Below, piece by piece: positions 26,000 to 34,634 of a DNA stretch of 64,000 nt. This DNA comes from Thiosocius sp963759055 (GTDB lineage Bacteria > Pseudomonadota > Gammaproteobacteria > Chromatiales > Chromatiaceae): assembly GCA_963759055.1 (NCBI GenBank), contig CAVWYD010000035.1, positions 46,440-110,439 of the forward strand, given 5' to 3'. The notes beneath the pieces were generated by a model. The model was given only the letters and a program-made list of their open reading frames with translations. It was not told the DNA's origin and made no database searches. A program made the translations under genes and the position numbers. How positions within the stretch are numbered: position 1 is the first letter of the stretch; the number at the start of each line of letters is the position of its first letter.

Positions 26000-26353
26000 A
26001 TGTTAAGCAACAAAATTCTGAGTTCAGCCTTTGGTCTTGCATTGATAGCCGGGGTCGCCGGCGCCAGTCCGGGCGAATACGAGCGTCACGAGTACTACGA
26101 GCATCGTGGTCCGATGCCGTTCGAGGTGGTCGATCTAAATCAAGACGGCGTGGTTACTGCGGATGAGCATGCACAGGTGCGTTCGGAACGCCATTCGGTT
26201 CGTGCCCAACAGGGGTACCCGATGCGTAACGCAGGATCAGCGCCGAGCTTCGAGCAAATGGACAGCGACGGTAACGGTTCGATCAGCCGCGAAGAACTCG
26301 CCGATTTTCAGGCCTTGCGTATGCAGCAGCGGCAGGGAATGAGCAGACGCTGA
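26000..26353 (+). CDS. EF-hand calcium-binding exported protein
   Basis: A 117-residue protein with a signal peptide (ILSSAFGLALIAGVAGA) and two EF-hand loops: DLNQDGVVTADE and DSDGNGSISREE, each with the expected acidic residues at loop positions 1, 3, 5 and 12. Between them is a His- and Arg-rich stretch. The ATG at 26000 is chosen because it opens the signal peptide; an in-frame upstream start at 25910 would bury it. It follows the PhoPQ-like operon and has its own TTCAG repeat upstream, so it is probably a regulon member that binds Ca2+ in the periplasm. Confidence 0.85.
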   Translation: MLSNKILSSAFGLALIAGVAGASPGEYERHEYYEHRGPMPFEVVDLNQDGVVTADEHAQVRSERHSVRAQQGYPMRNAGSAPSFEQMDSDGNGSISREELADFQALRMQQRQGMSRR

Positions 26354-26468
26354 GCCAACCGAGTGGCGCGTCACAGCGCGTTGTGCAGGTAACTGAACTG
26401 TGCGGGTCGTTGGGAAAGAATGCCGTGCAGCGCCAGATATGCAGCAGTTTCAAGGGGCCTATTTGCAA

Positions 26469-26500
26469 TGCAGCCATCACGCGCCGGCGTGATGGCTGCA
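26469..26500. terminator. perfect 14-bp hairpin between convergent genes
   Basis: TGCAGCCATCACGC and its exact reverse complement flank a GCCG loop. It lies between the EF-hand gene (ends 26353) and the convergent arginine-rich gene (ends 26535). There is no clear T-tract on either side, so it may be a bidirectional transcription stop, an RNA-stabilising hairpin or a REP-like element. Confidence 0.5.
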
Positions 26501-26534
26501 GCCCGTCGAGTGCTCAGATCCGGCGTTTTTGCTG

Positions 26535-27011
26535 TCAGAAACCCCGGTAGCCCTGATGGCGACTACCGTAGGAATGTGCATACCGACGTCCTGAGCCTCT
26601 GTAAAGGTCGTTGTGTTTTGCGTGCGCGATATGGCGGCTTGCGCGATCCTGGGCCCGTTCCAGACGTCGACGCTCTTTTCCTGACAGGTAGCCGTCCCAG
26701 GAAAACCGGCGCTCCATTCGCCCGATCTTCTGCTGCTGCTTTTTAAGCCTGCGGAACTCGCCGCGGGTAAGCTCTCCGGAGCGTCGGCCCTGAATCAAGC
26801 GCGCACGCTGCCTGTCCTGGCGGCGGTCCACGCGGTCATAGCCGTCATTGCCGGCACGGTCCCTCGAGGCGCGGCGTTCCGCGCGTTGCTCGACCCTTGT
26901 ATTGTCACGCTGCATTCTATCCCCGTCGCCATTTCCGCGTGCCTGCACGGTGCCGGACAAAGCGGTTGCCGCAAGGGCCATGGTGACGACGATGTTTCTT
27001 ACTGTATTCAT
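26535..27011 (-). CDS. arginine-rich exported protein with paired GELT-type repeats
   Basis: A 158-residue protein with a signal peptide (IVVTMALAATALSGTVQA). The mature part is extremely Arg-rich and helical. It contains two similar units, GRRSGELTRGEFRRLKKQQ and WDGYLSGKERRRLERAQ, matching an RxGxLTxxExxxLxxxQ pattern I have seen in uncharacterised proteobacterial periplasmic proteins. The C-terminus is rich in Tyr, His and Gly. A third TTCAG-type repeat lies about 70 bp upstream in the same orientation as the gene. Binding to anionic envelope components is possible but unproven. The gene is real by signal peptide, codon bias and context; its function is unknown. Confidence 0.75.
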   Translation of the reverse strand: MNTVRNIVVTMALAATALSGTVQARGNGDGDRMQRDNTRVEQRAERRASRDRAGNDGYDRVDRRQDRQRARLIQGRRSGELTRGEFRRLKKQQQKIGRMERRFSWDGYLSGKERRRLERAQDRASRHIAHAKHNDLYRGSGRRYAHSYGSRHQGYRGF

Positions 27012-27081
27012 GGTGCTCTCTCCATATCGATTGCTTATGGGTCCTTTTCTAGACCCTCGCAGTCAATATAGGTCCGACTCC

Positions 27082-27097
27082 ATGAACGGACGCTGAA
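27082..27097 (-). promoter_or_regulatory. TTCAG-N6-TTCAT direct repeat (copy 3)
   Basis: On the minus strand TTCAG (27097-27093) and TTCAT (27086-27082) start 11 bp apart, with the same CGT after the first half-site as in copy 2. A TATATT hexamer follows 11 bp after the second half-site. It lies upstream of the minus-strand gene at 26535-27011 and points towards it. It is weaker than copies 1 and 2 because the second half-site has a mismatch. Confidence 0.45.
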
Positions 27098-27123
27098 CGA
27101 TCGGGAACCATCAATGCAACCGA

Positions 27124-29175
27124 TCAGTTGCCTGTTGGCAATGACACGGTCACGGCCACGCCGGAAGGATGACTTCGGTCGGCAGCAGTCACTGTGCCGC
27201 CGTGAAACTCGCAGATAAGCCTGACCAGATACAGACCCAGGCCGAGGTGTGGTTCTTCCTGACGCCCCTCACGACCCGAGTACATGGATTGGAAAATGTC
27301 GGTATCCGCCGGCAGAAGCCGGCCCTCGTTGACTACAGTCAGCTCGACGGTTCGGGGTTGGCGTTCGCAGCTGATCAGAATGGCACTGCCGGGTCGGTGA
27401 AAATCCACGGCATTGCTGATGAGTTTGTCCAGGGCCTGGCTGATGAGATCCGGGACGCCGGTCATTGCAATCTCTGTGTCGGCCCCTCTCAGGTCGAGCT
27501 GCGCGCTCGGATACATGCCACGCAGGCCCGCGGTCTGCAGTCGCAGCAAGGCGGCAAGGTCGAACCTCACTGTTTCGGCCTTTTGCAGGGCCTGCTCGAG
27601 ACCGGTCGCCTCGCGCAATCGCAGCAGTATCTGCTCCAGACGCCGGGCACCATGTCGGGCGCGTTCGAGATAGGGTGCTTTTTCGTCAGCGGCGGCGTTC
27701 TCTGCGTTCTCCAGGGAACTCCGCACCACCGCAAGCGGTGTACGTAGCTCGTGCGCGAGTCTGCCGGCCATTGCCTCGAGGTAGTGGTTGTATTCATGCA
27801 GCCGGCCAAGGACGCTGGCGAAACTGCGGCCGAGGTCACCGATCTCGTCTTTCGAACGGTCAGGCTGCAGACTTCCTATGATGCGGCCGTCGTGACTCAC
27901 GGCATCTTCGACCTTGTTGCGCAGCTGCGTGATACGCGAGGCCAGCAGGCTGGCAAACGCCAGGAGCACCAGACTGGTGACTGCGAAGAAAAGCAGGGTG
28001 ACTCCAAACAGGCGCTGCAGTGCCAGGTTCTGGATGGAAAGGATGGCATTGGTGGTCTGTTCGACCAATATGGCCCCTTTCACCCCCGCGCTGCTGCGAA
28101 TCGGCACTGCCGCACTGACAACGACCGCCTCGCCACGCGGCGGTTGACGTCGCAGACTCGCCGGCCGGCCGCTCAGGGCGTCGATCACCGGGGCGACGAA
28201 CAGGCGAGACTGATCATCCGGCAGGTCGGCCACGGCATCGGCCTCGCGTGGGAGCACCGCCAGGATCAGTCGCTGGATGAACCAGGGCATCCGGGGCTGA
28301 TCGACGCTGAGTGGTGCGTCTGTGTCGAGCCGGCCTGCCCGTGCCATCACCAGGCCCTGGTGATCGGTGACCCAGACGCGCGTCGCCGGCGGCGTGACCG
28401 AACTCAGCACCTTTTCGAGCCGGGCCGAGCGTTCCACGATGCGTCCGAGTGAGTCGGCCGGAAACATATGTCCGCTGGCCAGAAGTTGCCGGCTATAACT
28501 GTCGTAGAAACGCAGTGAAAGGCGGTCTTGTAACAGCTCGCGCGGTAAACGAAGTTCCAGGGTGTAGCCCTGCTCATGCGGCTGCCACTCGCCGCGGATC
28601 GCGGCCTCATAACTGACCGCGTCGTTTTGTTGCGGGTCAGGCCCAATCCTTTGTGCAACCACCCAGCCGGGTGCCTGTGGCTGGATGCGATATCGTTGCA
28701 GCATACCCTTGCTGTCGGTCAGTGCCAGGTCCACGGCATCGCCGTCCTCGCCGTAATCCACCTGCGGATCCTTTACGCCCAGCAGCAGGTAGAGGTAACG
28801 CTCATGCTGACCGAGAAAGATGCGTGCCTCGAGGGTGTCGTCGACGGACTGCAATGCACTGAAATTGTTCTCGACATGCACCCATTCATCGCGGTATCCG
28901 TCTATTTGCGGTGCCTTGTCCATCGGGTGCAGGTACAGGTTGCGGAAGGTGACAACGGACCCGGGGCGGGCAACCCCGTGAAACATGGCATCATAGCCGT
29001 GCATGATGTTGGCGACTGAGCCGGCGGTGGTCTGCAGGGCCTGATCCTGGGCATCGCGCAGAAAGTGCTCGGTCTCCTGGATGAACCGGTAACCCGCCCA
29101 TGGAATACCGAGCAGGGTGAATGACACCAGCAGCAGCTTGAAACGAACCCGATGCCAGAAACGTGGTCGCGACAC
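27124..29175 (-). CDS. pdsS: sensor histidine kinase of the proteobacterial dedicated sortase system
   Basis: A kinase of about 683 residues. An N-terminal membrane helix (LLLVSFTLLGIPWAGYRF) is followed by a periplasmic region of roughly 380 residues, a second helix near LFGVTLLFFAVTSLVLLAFA, a HAMP-like linker, and a kinase core. The phospho-acceptor is about H475 in RLAHELRTPLAVV, with N-box LDKLISNAVDFH and G-box GLGLYLVRLICEFHGG. The length and context match the dedicated kinase of the marine proteobacterial sortase locus (TIGR03785). The GTG at 29175, behind GAGAGG, is preferred; a frame extending to 29256 would overlap the regulator gene by 53 bp. Confidence 0.87.
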   Translation of the reverse strand: MSRPRFWHRVRFKLLLVSFTLLGIPWAGYRFIQETEHFLRDAQDQALQTTAGSVANIMHGYDAMFHGVARPGSVVTFRNLYLHPMDKAPQIDGYRDEWVHVENNFSALQSVDDTLEARIFLGQHERYLYLLLGVKDPQVDYGEDGDAVDLALTDSKGMLQRYRIQPQAPGWVVAQRIGPDPQQNDAVSYEAAIRGEWQPHEQGYTLELRLPRELLQDRLSLRFYDSYSRQLLASGHMFPADSLGRIVERSARLEKVLSSVTPPATRVWVTDHQGLVMARAGRLDTDAPLSVDQPRMPWFIQRLILAVLPREADAVADLPDDQSRLFVAPVIDALSGRPASLRRQPPRGEAVVVSAAVPIRSSAGVKGAILVEQTTNAILSIQNLALQRLFGVTLLFFAVTSLVLLAFASLLASRITQLRNKVEDAVSHDGRIIGSLQPDRSKDEIGDLGRSFASVLGRLHEYNHYLEAMAGRLAHELRTPLAVVRSSLENAENAAADEKAPYLERARHGARRLEQILLRLREATGLEQALQKAETVRFDLAALLRLQTAGLRGMYPSAQLDLRGADTEIAMTGVPDLISQALDKLISNAVDFHRPGSAILISCERQPRTVELTVVNEGRLLPADTDIFQSMYSGREGRQEEPHLGLGLYLVRLICEFHGGTVTAADRSHPSGVAVTVSLPTGN

Positions 29176-29203
29176 AGCCAGGGCCTCTCGTCGTGTGAAC
29201 AGG

Positions 29204-29899
29204 CTAAGCCTGCGGCACCCACCGGTAGCCGGCGCCATACACCGCCTCGATGGCATCGAAGTCGGGGTCGATCAGCTGAAACTTCCGGCGGATACGCTTG
29301 ATGTGTGAGGTGATGGTCGCCAGGTCGACATAGGTATCCGCCGCCTCCATCAGCTGTTCGCGGCTCTTCACATGCCCGGGATGTCGGATAAGCGCATGCA
29401 CGATCCACAGTTCCGTGACCGTCAGCTCCACGGGCTGGCTCCGCCAGCTTACCCGCATCTTTTCCGGGCTGAGCAGGAGGGGGCCGTCCTCGAGCTCGTC
29501 ATTTGCCTCAGATTCCGCCCGCGATGCATCGGCGCGGCGGAATAGGGCGCTCACACGCGCGCTGAGTTGATGCAGGCTGACATCCTTGGTGACATAGTCG
29601 TCCGCACCCACGCGCAACCCGGCCACGGTGTCGATATCGCTGTCACGTGCGGTGAGAAAGATGATCGGCAAGGTGGCGGACAGGCTGCGCAGCTGGCGGC
29701 AGAGTTCAAAGCCGCCATCGAACTCATCGCCCAGACCGATATCCAGGATCGCTAGGTCAGGGAGTTTTCTGCTCCAGGCCGAGCTCGCGTCCGAGCGCCC
29801 GGGATAGGTGTCAACCTGATAGCCCTGGCGGCGGAACAGGTCTGCATAGTTTTCCCGGATCGCCGGCTCGTCTTCCACAATGGCGATGGTTCTGACCAT
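29204..29899 (-). CDS. pdsR: response regulator of the proteobacterial dedicated sortase system
   Basis: A 231-residue OmpR-family regulator. The receiver has VEDEPAIRENYADLFRRQGY, phospho-acceptor D53 in AILDIGLGDE, T in IIFLTARDSD and K in DDYVTKDVS. The winged-helix domain includes LTVTELWIVHALIRHPGHVKSREQLM and ends GAGYRWVP. It matches the dedicated sortase-system regulator (TIGR03787). It is transcribed first, with the kinase 28 bp downstream, and is divergent from the substrate-sortase pair, which it probably controls through the shared 385-bp region. Confidence 0.9.
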   Translation of the reverse strand: MVRTIAIVEDEPAIRENYADLFRRQGYQVDTYPGRSDASSAWSRKLPDLAILDIGLGDEFDGGFELCRQLRSLSATLPIIFLTARDSDIDTVAGLRVGADDYVTKDVSLHQLSARVSALFRRADASRAESEANDELEDGPLLLSPEKMRVSWRSQPVELTVTELWIVHALIRHPGHVKSREQLMEAADTYVDLATITSHIKRIRRKFQLIDPDFDAIEAVYGAGYRWVPQA

Positions 29900-30284
29900 A
29901 CCGTGTCGTTCTTCATCTGGATGTCGGCGTCCCCAGTGTAACCGCTAAAGGCAGCTCGTCCGATTTTTGCCACATTCTGTCTCTGGATTTCCCCCAGGCG
30001 GCAAGCGTCCTGCCAGTCCGGGCGCCTGTAATGACCACAACCGGCGCAGGCCAGGAGGCCGGCTCCCACCATGGAAGGCACGCTGGACCAATTTCGAACG
30101 CTGGGGGAAATCATGTTGCAGGACAATCAGGGGTCGCCGCGCATCTCGCCCGTCAGGACCTGGATCCACCTCGGGGCCAGTGGAATATTGCAGCCACTGA
30201 GCGAGGAGTTTCTCTACCGTTCTCCGACTGACCCGGTCAGGTATGCCTGTTGCCGTCGGAGCGCGCCGCTCGGGAGGCAAGACC
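29900..30284. other. 385-bp divergent control region of the sortase locus
   Basis: Lies between the regulator (minus) and sortase-substrate (plus) genes. A 75-codon plus-strand frame (30071-30298) has a CAGGAGG upstream but shows no recognisable domain and overlaps the substrate start, so I do not call it. CGGGAGG at about 30271-30277 is the ribosome-binding site for the substrate gene. No confident promoter or repeat was found. Confidence 0.5.
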
Positions 30285-32360
30285 ATGCTGCCCTTTGATC
30301 GTTTTGGCTGGCTGGGTCTTGTGTGGCGTGCGGTCTTTGCCGGTCTGTGGAGCAGTATCCTGATGGCGGCCATGGCCCTGTTGTTCGCCCCGGGAGCGAT
30401 GGCCTCGGCGCCCGAATCAGGACTTAAGCTGTACGGCATCAGCGGGGACGAACTCGGGTACGCGCCGCGGCTGCGCACCGACGTTTCGATAAAGGTGACC
30501 GGCATGCTGGCACGCGTGCGCGTACAGCAGCGTTTTACCAACCCTGGCGACAACTGGGTCGAGGGTGTTTACGTGTTTCCTTTGCCCGAGAATGCGGCCG
30601 TCGACCGCTTGCGGATGCTGTACGACGAGCGCCTGATCGAGGGCGAGATCCAGGAGAGGCAGCAGGCACGCAAGACCTACGAGCGTGCGCGCGCGAGCGG
30701 AAAGGGCGCCAGTCTTGTGGATCAGCAGCGGGCCAACATCTTCACCACCGCGGTGGCCAACATACCGCCACAGGAGACGGTCCAGGTCGAAATCGAGTAC
30801 CAGCAGCGTCTGCAATGGCTGGATGGCGAATTTTCCCTGCGTTTCCCGATGGTGGTCGGGCCAAGATATATCCCCGGGACACCCCTGCTGACAGAGAGTG
30901 GCTCGTTTGCCGGAGCAGGATGGTCGCAGAACACCGATCAGGTCCCGGATGCTTCAAGCATCACACCGCCGGTGGTCGAGGGAGCCGACGATGATTTCAA
31001 TCCCGTAGCCATCGTGGCCGAGTTGAACACCGGTCTCAAGCTGGTGGACATTGCCAGTCCCTACCACCCGATTGAGGTGGTCGAACAGGAACAGGGCCGC
31101 TATCGGGTCGCGCTGGCCGATGGTGTGGCCCCGGCAGATCGCGATTTCGTCCTGCGTTGGCGTCCCGCGCTGGAGGATCAGCCCAGCGCCGCCCTGTTCA
31201 CAGAGGTGTGGAAGGACGAAAACTATAGCCTTCTCATGCTGATGCCGCCGAAAACCGAGTTGCTGCCCGAGCCCGTGGGACGTGAACTCGTCCTGGTGGT
31301 GGACACCTCGGGTTCCATGCATGGGGACTCGATCGAGCAGGCGCAGGCAGCGCTGCTGAGTGCGTTGCGGCAGCTCGGGCCGGGTGATCGTTTCAATGTC
31401 ATCCAGTTCAACAGCAAGCTGCATGCGCTGTTCGAAAAGGCCGCGCCGGCCGACCGCCAACACCTGCAGCAGGCACAGCGGTATGTACGTGGACTGCGGG
31501 CCGATGGCGGTACCGAGATGCTGCCGGCCATGCGCATGGCGCTGCAGGATCCGCACCCCAGTGGCCTGCTGCGCCAGGTGGTGTTTCTCACCGACGGTGC
31601 GGTCGGCAACGAGCAGGCCCTGTTTGAGGCGGTGACCCGGAATATCGGTGACAGTCGTCTGTTTACCGTCGGAATAGGTTCTGCACCCAATGCCCTGTTC
31701 ATGACGCGGGCGGCCAAGTTTGGGCGCGGCACTTTCACTTACATAGGCAGCAGCGCCGAGGTCGAGCACAAGATCGGGGGACTGTTCGGGCAGCTGAGGT
31801 CGCCGGTGCTTACCGGGGTGCGTCTGCGCTGGCAGACCGCAGACGGCGCAGACGAGCTTGTGCAGACCCCGGAGAACGTGCCTGATCTTTATGCGGGTGA
31901 GCCGCTGGTGCTTGCCGTCAAGTCTGTTTCGGGTCTCGAGGGCGTGGAGATCGAGGGTCGACTTGGCGACCGACCGTGGCGGCACTCCGCGTCCCTGCGC
32001 GGCGGTGCCAGGGGCGAAGGCGTTCATGCCCTATGGGCACGACGCATGATCGAGGACTGGATGGCGCGCCAGGTGACCGGTGAAGCGCCGGACAGCGTCA
32101 GGAACGGCGTGCTGTCGCTGGCACTCGGTCATCACCTGGTCAGTCGCTATACCAGTCTGGTGGCGGTGGATCGCACCCCGAGCCGGCCGCAGACCAGCAC
32201 CCTCAGGTCTGCCGCGGTACCTGCGCGGCTTCCCGCCGGTTGGTCCGGGACGAAGGTGTTTGGCCACCTTCCCGGAACCGCCACTCCGGCTTCCCTGTTC
32301 ATGCTGATCGGCTGCTCCGGCCTTTTGCTGGCGTGGCTGACGGGCGGGAGGCGAACTTGA
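30285..32360 (+). CDS. VIT and VWA domain sortase substrate (marine proteobacterial sortase target)
   Basis: A 691-residue surface protein matching TIGR03788. After a signal peptide (LMAAMALLFAPGAMA) comes a VIT domain (about residues 35-165; QQRFTNPGDNWVEGVYVFPLPENAAV). A von Willebrand A domain follows, with MIDAS motif D340-T-S-G-S-M. The C-terminus is a sorting signal: L662-P-G-T-A-T-P, a hydrophobic helix (SLFMLIGCSGLLLAWLTG) and a basic GGRRT tail. The ATG at 30285 follows GGGAGG. Its stop overlaps the sortase start codon, so enzyme and substrate are translationally coupled. It is presumably anchored to, or released from, an outer site by the neighbouring sortase; its ligand is unknown. 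Confidence 0.93.
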   Translation: MLPFDRFGWLGLVWRAVFAGLWSSILMAAMALLFAPGAMASAPESGLKLYGISGDELGYAPRLRTDVSIKVTGMLARVRVQQRFTNPGDNWVEGVYVFPLPENAAVDRLRMLYDERLIEGEIQERQQARKTYERARASGKGASLVDQQRANIFTTAVANIPPQETVQVEIEYQQRLQWLDGEFSLRFPMVVGPRYIPGTPLLTESGSFAGAGWSQNTDQVPDASSITPPVVEGADDDFNPVAIVAELNTGLKLVDIASPYHPIEVVEQEQGRYRVALADGVAPADRDFVLRWRPALEDQPSAALFTEVWKDENYSLLMLMPPKTELLPEPVGRELVLVVDTSGSMHGDSIEQAQAALLSALRQLGPGDRFNVIQFNSKLHALFEKAAPADRQHLQQAQRYVRGLRADGGTEMLPAMRMALQDPHPSGLLRQVVFLTDGAVGNEQALFEAVTRNIGDSRLFTVGIGSAPNALFMTRAAKFGRGTFTYIGSSAEVEHKIGGLFGQLRSPVLTGVRLRWQTADGADELVQTPENVPDLYAGEPLVLAVKSVSGLEGVEIEGRLGDRPWRHSASLRGGARGEGVHALWARRMIEDWMARQVTGEAPDSVRNGVLSLALGHHLVSRYTSLVAVDRTPSRPQTSTLRSAAVPARLPAGWSGTKVFGHLPGTATPASLFMLIGCSGLLLAWLTGGRRT

Positions 32361-32932
32361 AACTGTTCGCACTGCCCCGGATCTCGCTGTTCGCATTCGT
32401 CTTGGGCACAGGGTTCCTGTTGAACGGTGCCTACATTCCCGCCAAGGCCTGGGTGGCGCAGGTATTGCTCGATACGGCCTGGGACCGGCGCCTTGCCGGG
32501 GCGGCGGACAGCCGGCCATGGCCCTGGGCCGACACCATGCCGCTGGCTCGACTGAGGCAGCCGAGGCTGGGGATCGATCAGATCGTTCTCGAAGGTGCGA
32601 GCGGCCGTGTGCTGGCCTTTGGCCCCGGTCATGTCCCCGGTTCGGCACGACCCGGCGAGGCGGGCAATGTCGTGATCAGTGGCCATCGCGACACGCACTT
32701 TCGCTGGTTGGCTCGGGTGCAAAGTGGTGATGAACTCATGCTGCAGACCGATGATGGCCGAAACCTGCTGTACCGGGTGGCACAGACTTCGGTCCACCAC
32801 GAGAGCGATATCGGCTTGTTGGACCCGCTCGAGGGAGATCAGTTGCGTCTGCTGACCTGTTACCCGTTTGAAGCCGTCGCTGCAGGCACGCCGCAACGCT
32901 ATGTGGTTACAGCGCTGCGCTCAGGCGCGTGA
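32357..32932 (+). CDS. class GN sortase
   Basis: A 191-residue transpeptidase of the proteobacterial sortase family (TIGR03784). A TTG start at 32357 overlaps the substrate stop and follows GGGAGG. The N-terminal hydrophobic segment anchors it in the inner membrane. The catalytic triad is H110 in VVISGHRDTHF, C168 in LRLLTCYPF and R181 in GTPQRYVVTA. The partner is the LPGTA protein immediately upstream. The 3' end overlaps the convergent, frameshifted GGDEF gene by 26 bp. PdsO, the OmpA-like partner found in many of these loci, was not seen nearby. Confidence 0.93.
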   Translation: MKLFALPRISLFAFVLGTGFLLNGAYIPAKAWVAQVLLDTAWDRRLAGAADSRPWPWADTMPLARLRQPRLGIDQIVLEGASGRVLAFGPGHVPGSARPGEAGNVVISGHRDTHFRWLARVQSGDELMLQTDDGRNLLYRVAQTSVHHESDIGLLDPLEGDQLRLLTCYPFEAVAAGTPQRYVVTALRSGA

Positions 32933-34440
32933 TTGGCGTGACATTACCGATCCTGGCGATCGCGAAGCGGCTGTGACGGATCTTGCGACGCTGCTTGATC
33001 GCATACATGGCGTTGTCGGCGGCGTTGAAGACATCGGCCGGGCTGGGATAGGCCTTCGCATCGATTTGCGCAACGCCGATACTGAACTGGCAGAAGGCCG
33101 CCCCACTGTGGCCGTTTTCCAGCATCCGGTGATCGTGGTCGTGGACCAGGGCCGCCAGCCAGTCTTCAAGCACGTCACCGCCCATGTTGGTCAGGAGCAA
33201 AGCGAACTCGTCGCCGCCGAGGCGGACGACGATATCTGTGGCCCGAACCCGCGATTGCAGGTAAGCAGCCATCTGCCGGAGCACGCGATCGCCCTCCGGG
33301 TGGCCGAACTCGTCGTTGATGATCTTGAAATCGTTGAGATCGATCACCGCCAGAGTCGCCGGCGACTGACGCTGGGATTGTTCATGGAGATGGGCCAGCA
33401 TGAGGTCGAAATAGCGGCGGTTGAACACACCGGTCAAAGGATCGGACAGCGAGTGGTGACGAAGTTTGTCGCTCTGCTGCTGAATCCTCAGCGCCAGTTG
33501 CTCGATGTCCGGCATCAGGATGCCGACCTCCTTGATGGCTGTGGGTGCCTCTGGATGGCTGATAACGGCCTTCGAGCACATCTTCCAGGGCGCGGTGAAC
33601 CCGTGCCATGTCTGACCTGAAGCGTCCCAGAATCATGCGCGCCAGAATAAACACCAGCAGGCCGACCGCGACCAGAATCAGGGTATCGGTGATAAGGAGC
33701 CCCATCAGGGAGGCGGCGGGTGCGGGCATGGGGCGGTTCAGCACCAGCTCCCAAGAGGTGTCGGCAATGGGTGCGCGATGGACGCCCACGGTCCCGGTGT
33801 CATCGGCCCTGCCGACGGACATCTTTTCACGCCCGCTTTTGTCCAGCAGCAGAAAATGATCGCCTTCACGCATCATTCCCCTGAGCGGGCCTTCCAGTAT
33901 GCTGCGGCGAAAACTGACGAACAATGCGCCGGCGTTTTCACCTGTCCGTGCGGTGACAGTGCTGAGAAGATCAAAATGCTCGAGCCCCGCGACATCGGTA
34001 TGCAACATTGGATAATCGACCACGATTCCCTGGGATACATCCTGCATATCGGCCTGGCAGGCGGGACCGACACGCAGGCTCAGTGGGTCGTTAAAGGTGA
34101 TGCCGTCTCGCGAAACGAGCACGGTGCCCAGCGTGCCGGGCAGCATACGCCCAATCGCCTGCGACCAACGTGTGATCTCCGACGTGTTGCCGAATTCGAT
34201 CAGATCGCTGACCTCGGGATTCGCGGCCATCAGCTGCAGCATGCCCTGATAGAATCGTATCTCGTTGTGCAATGCGGTGGCCGCATTGCGCACGGCATCC
34301 CGCGCCTCGGCCTCGTGGCGGTTTTCCAAGGTGCGGTAATTGGTTTGCAGCACGTAAAGGCCGGCGCCCGTGGTTATGATGGTCACCGCGATCAGCAGAC
34401 TGATTGATAACGCGGCCAATTTGCCGATGGAGAGTTGCAT
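32907..34440 (-). pseudogene. diguanylate cyclase with periplasmic sensor, interrupted by a frameshift
   Basis: The N-terminal part (from ATG 34440) has two membrane helices (about 8-29 and 247-268) enclosing a CHASE4-like sensor and runs into a HAMP segment VHRALEDVLEGRYQPS. It then loses sense. The continuation is in the next frame: EAPTAIKEVGILMPDIEQLALRI, then a complete GGDEF domain with SLSDPLTGVFNRRYFD, RATD (inhibitory site) and LGGDEFALLL. The switch falls within about 33520-33560 and needs one extra or two missing bases. The GGDEF domain itself looks fully active. It may be a true recent inactivation, a sequencing error or two separately made proteins; the HAMP split argues for one original gene. 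Confidence 0.8.
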
Positions 34441-34634
34441 TTGCCGGTATCCGGTCGCTTAAATCCTTGTCGAATATCAGCGGCGATCTACGTACAAACC
34501 TTAGTTTCGGCCGCTGACCGCTTTTGCGATAAGGCTCCCGGGGTGAATCGCCCTTTTGCGCGATCCTCTGCTGGTGTCGAGTTGCGTCGGGTGTCGCCGC
34601 GCGCATCAATTCATGAACAGGCAGTAAATTCCTG

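Noticed and set aside
30071..30298. 75-codon plus-strand frame in the sortase control region
   Set aside because: It has a CAGGAGG upstream, but no recognisable sequence, and it overlaps the substrate start out of frame.
30954..32027. 357-codon antisense frame under the sortase substrate
   Set aside because: Composition biased (His, Gln, Arg) and no domain; the VIT/VWA protein on the plus strand explains the region.
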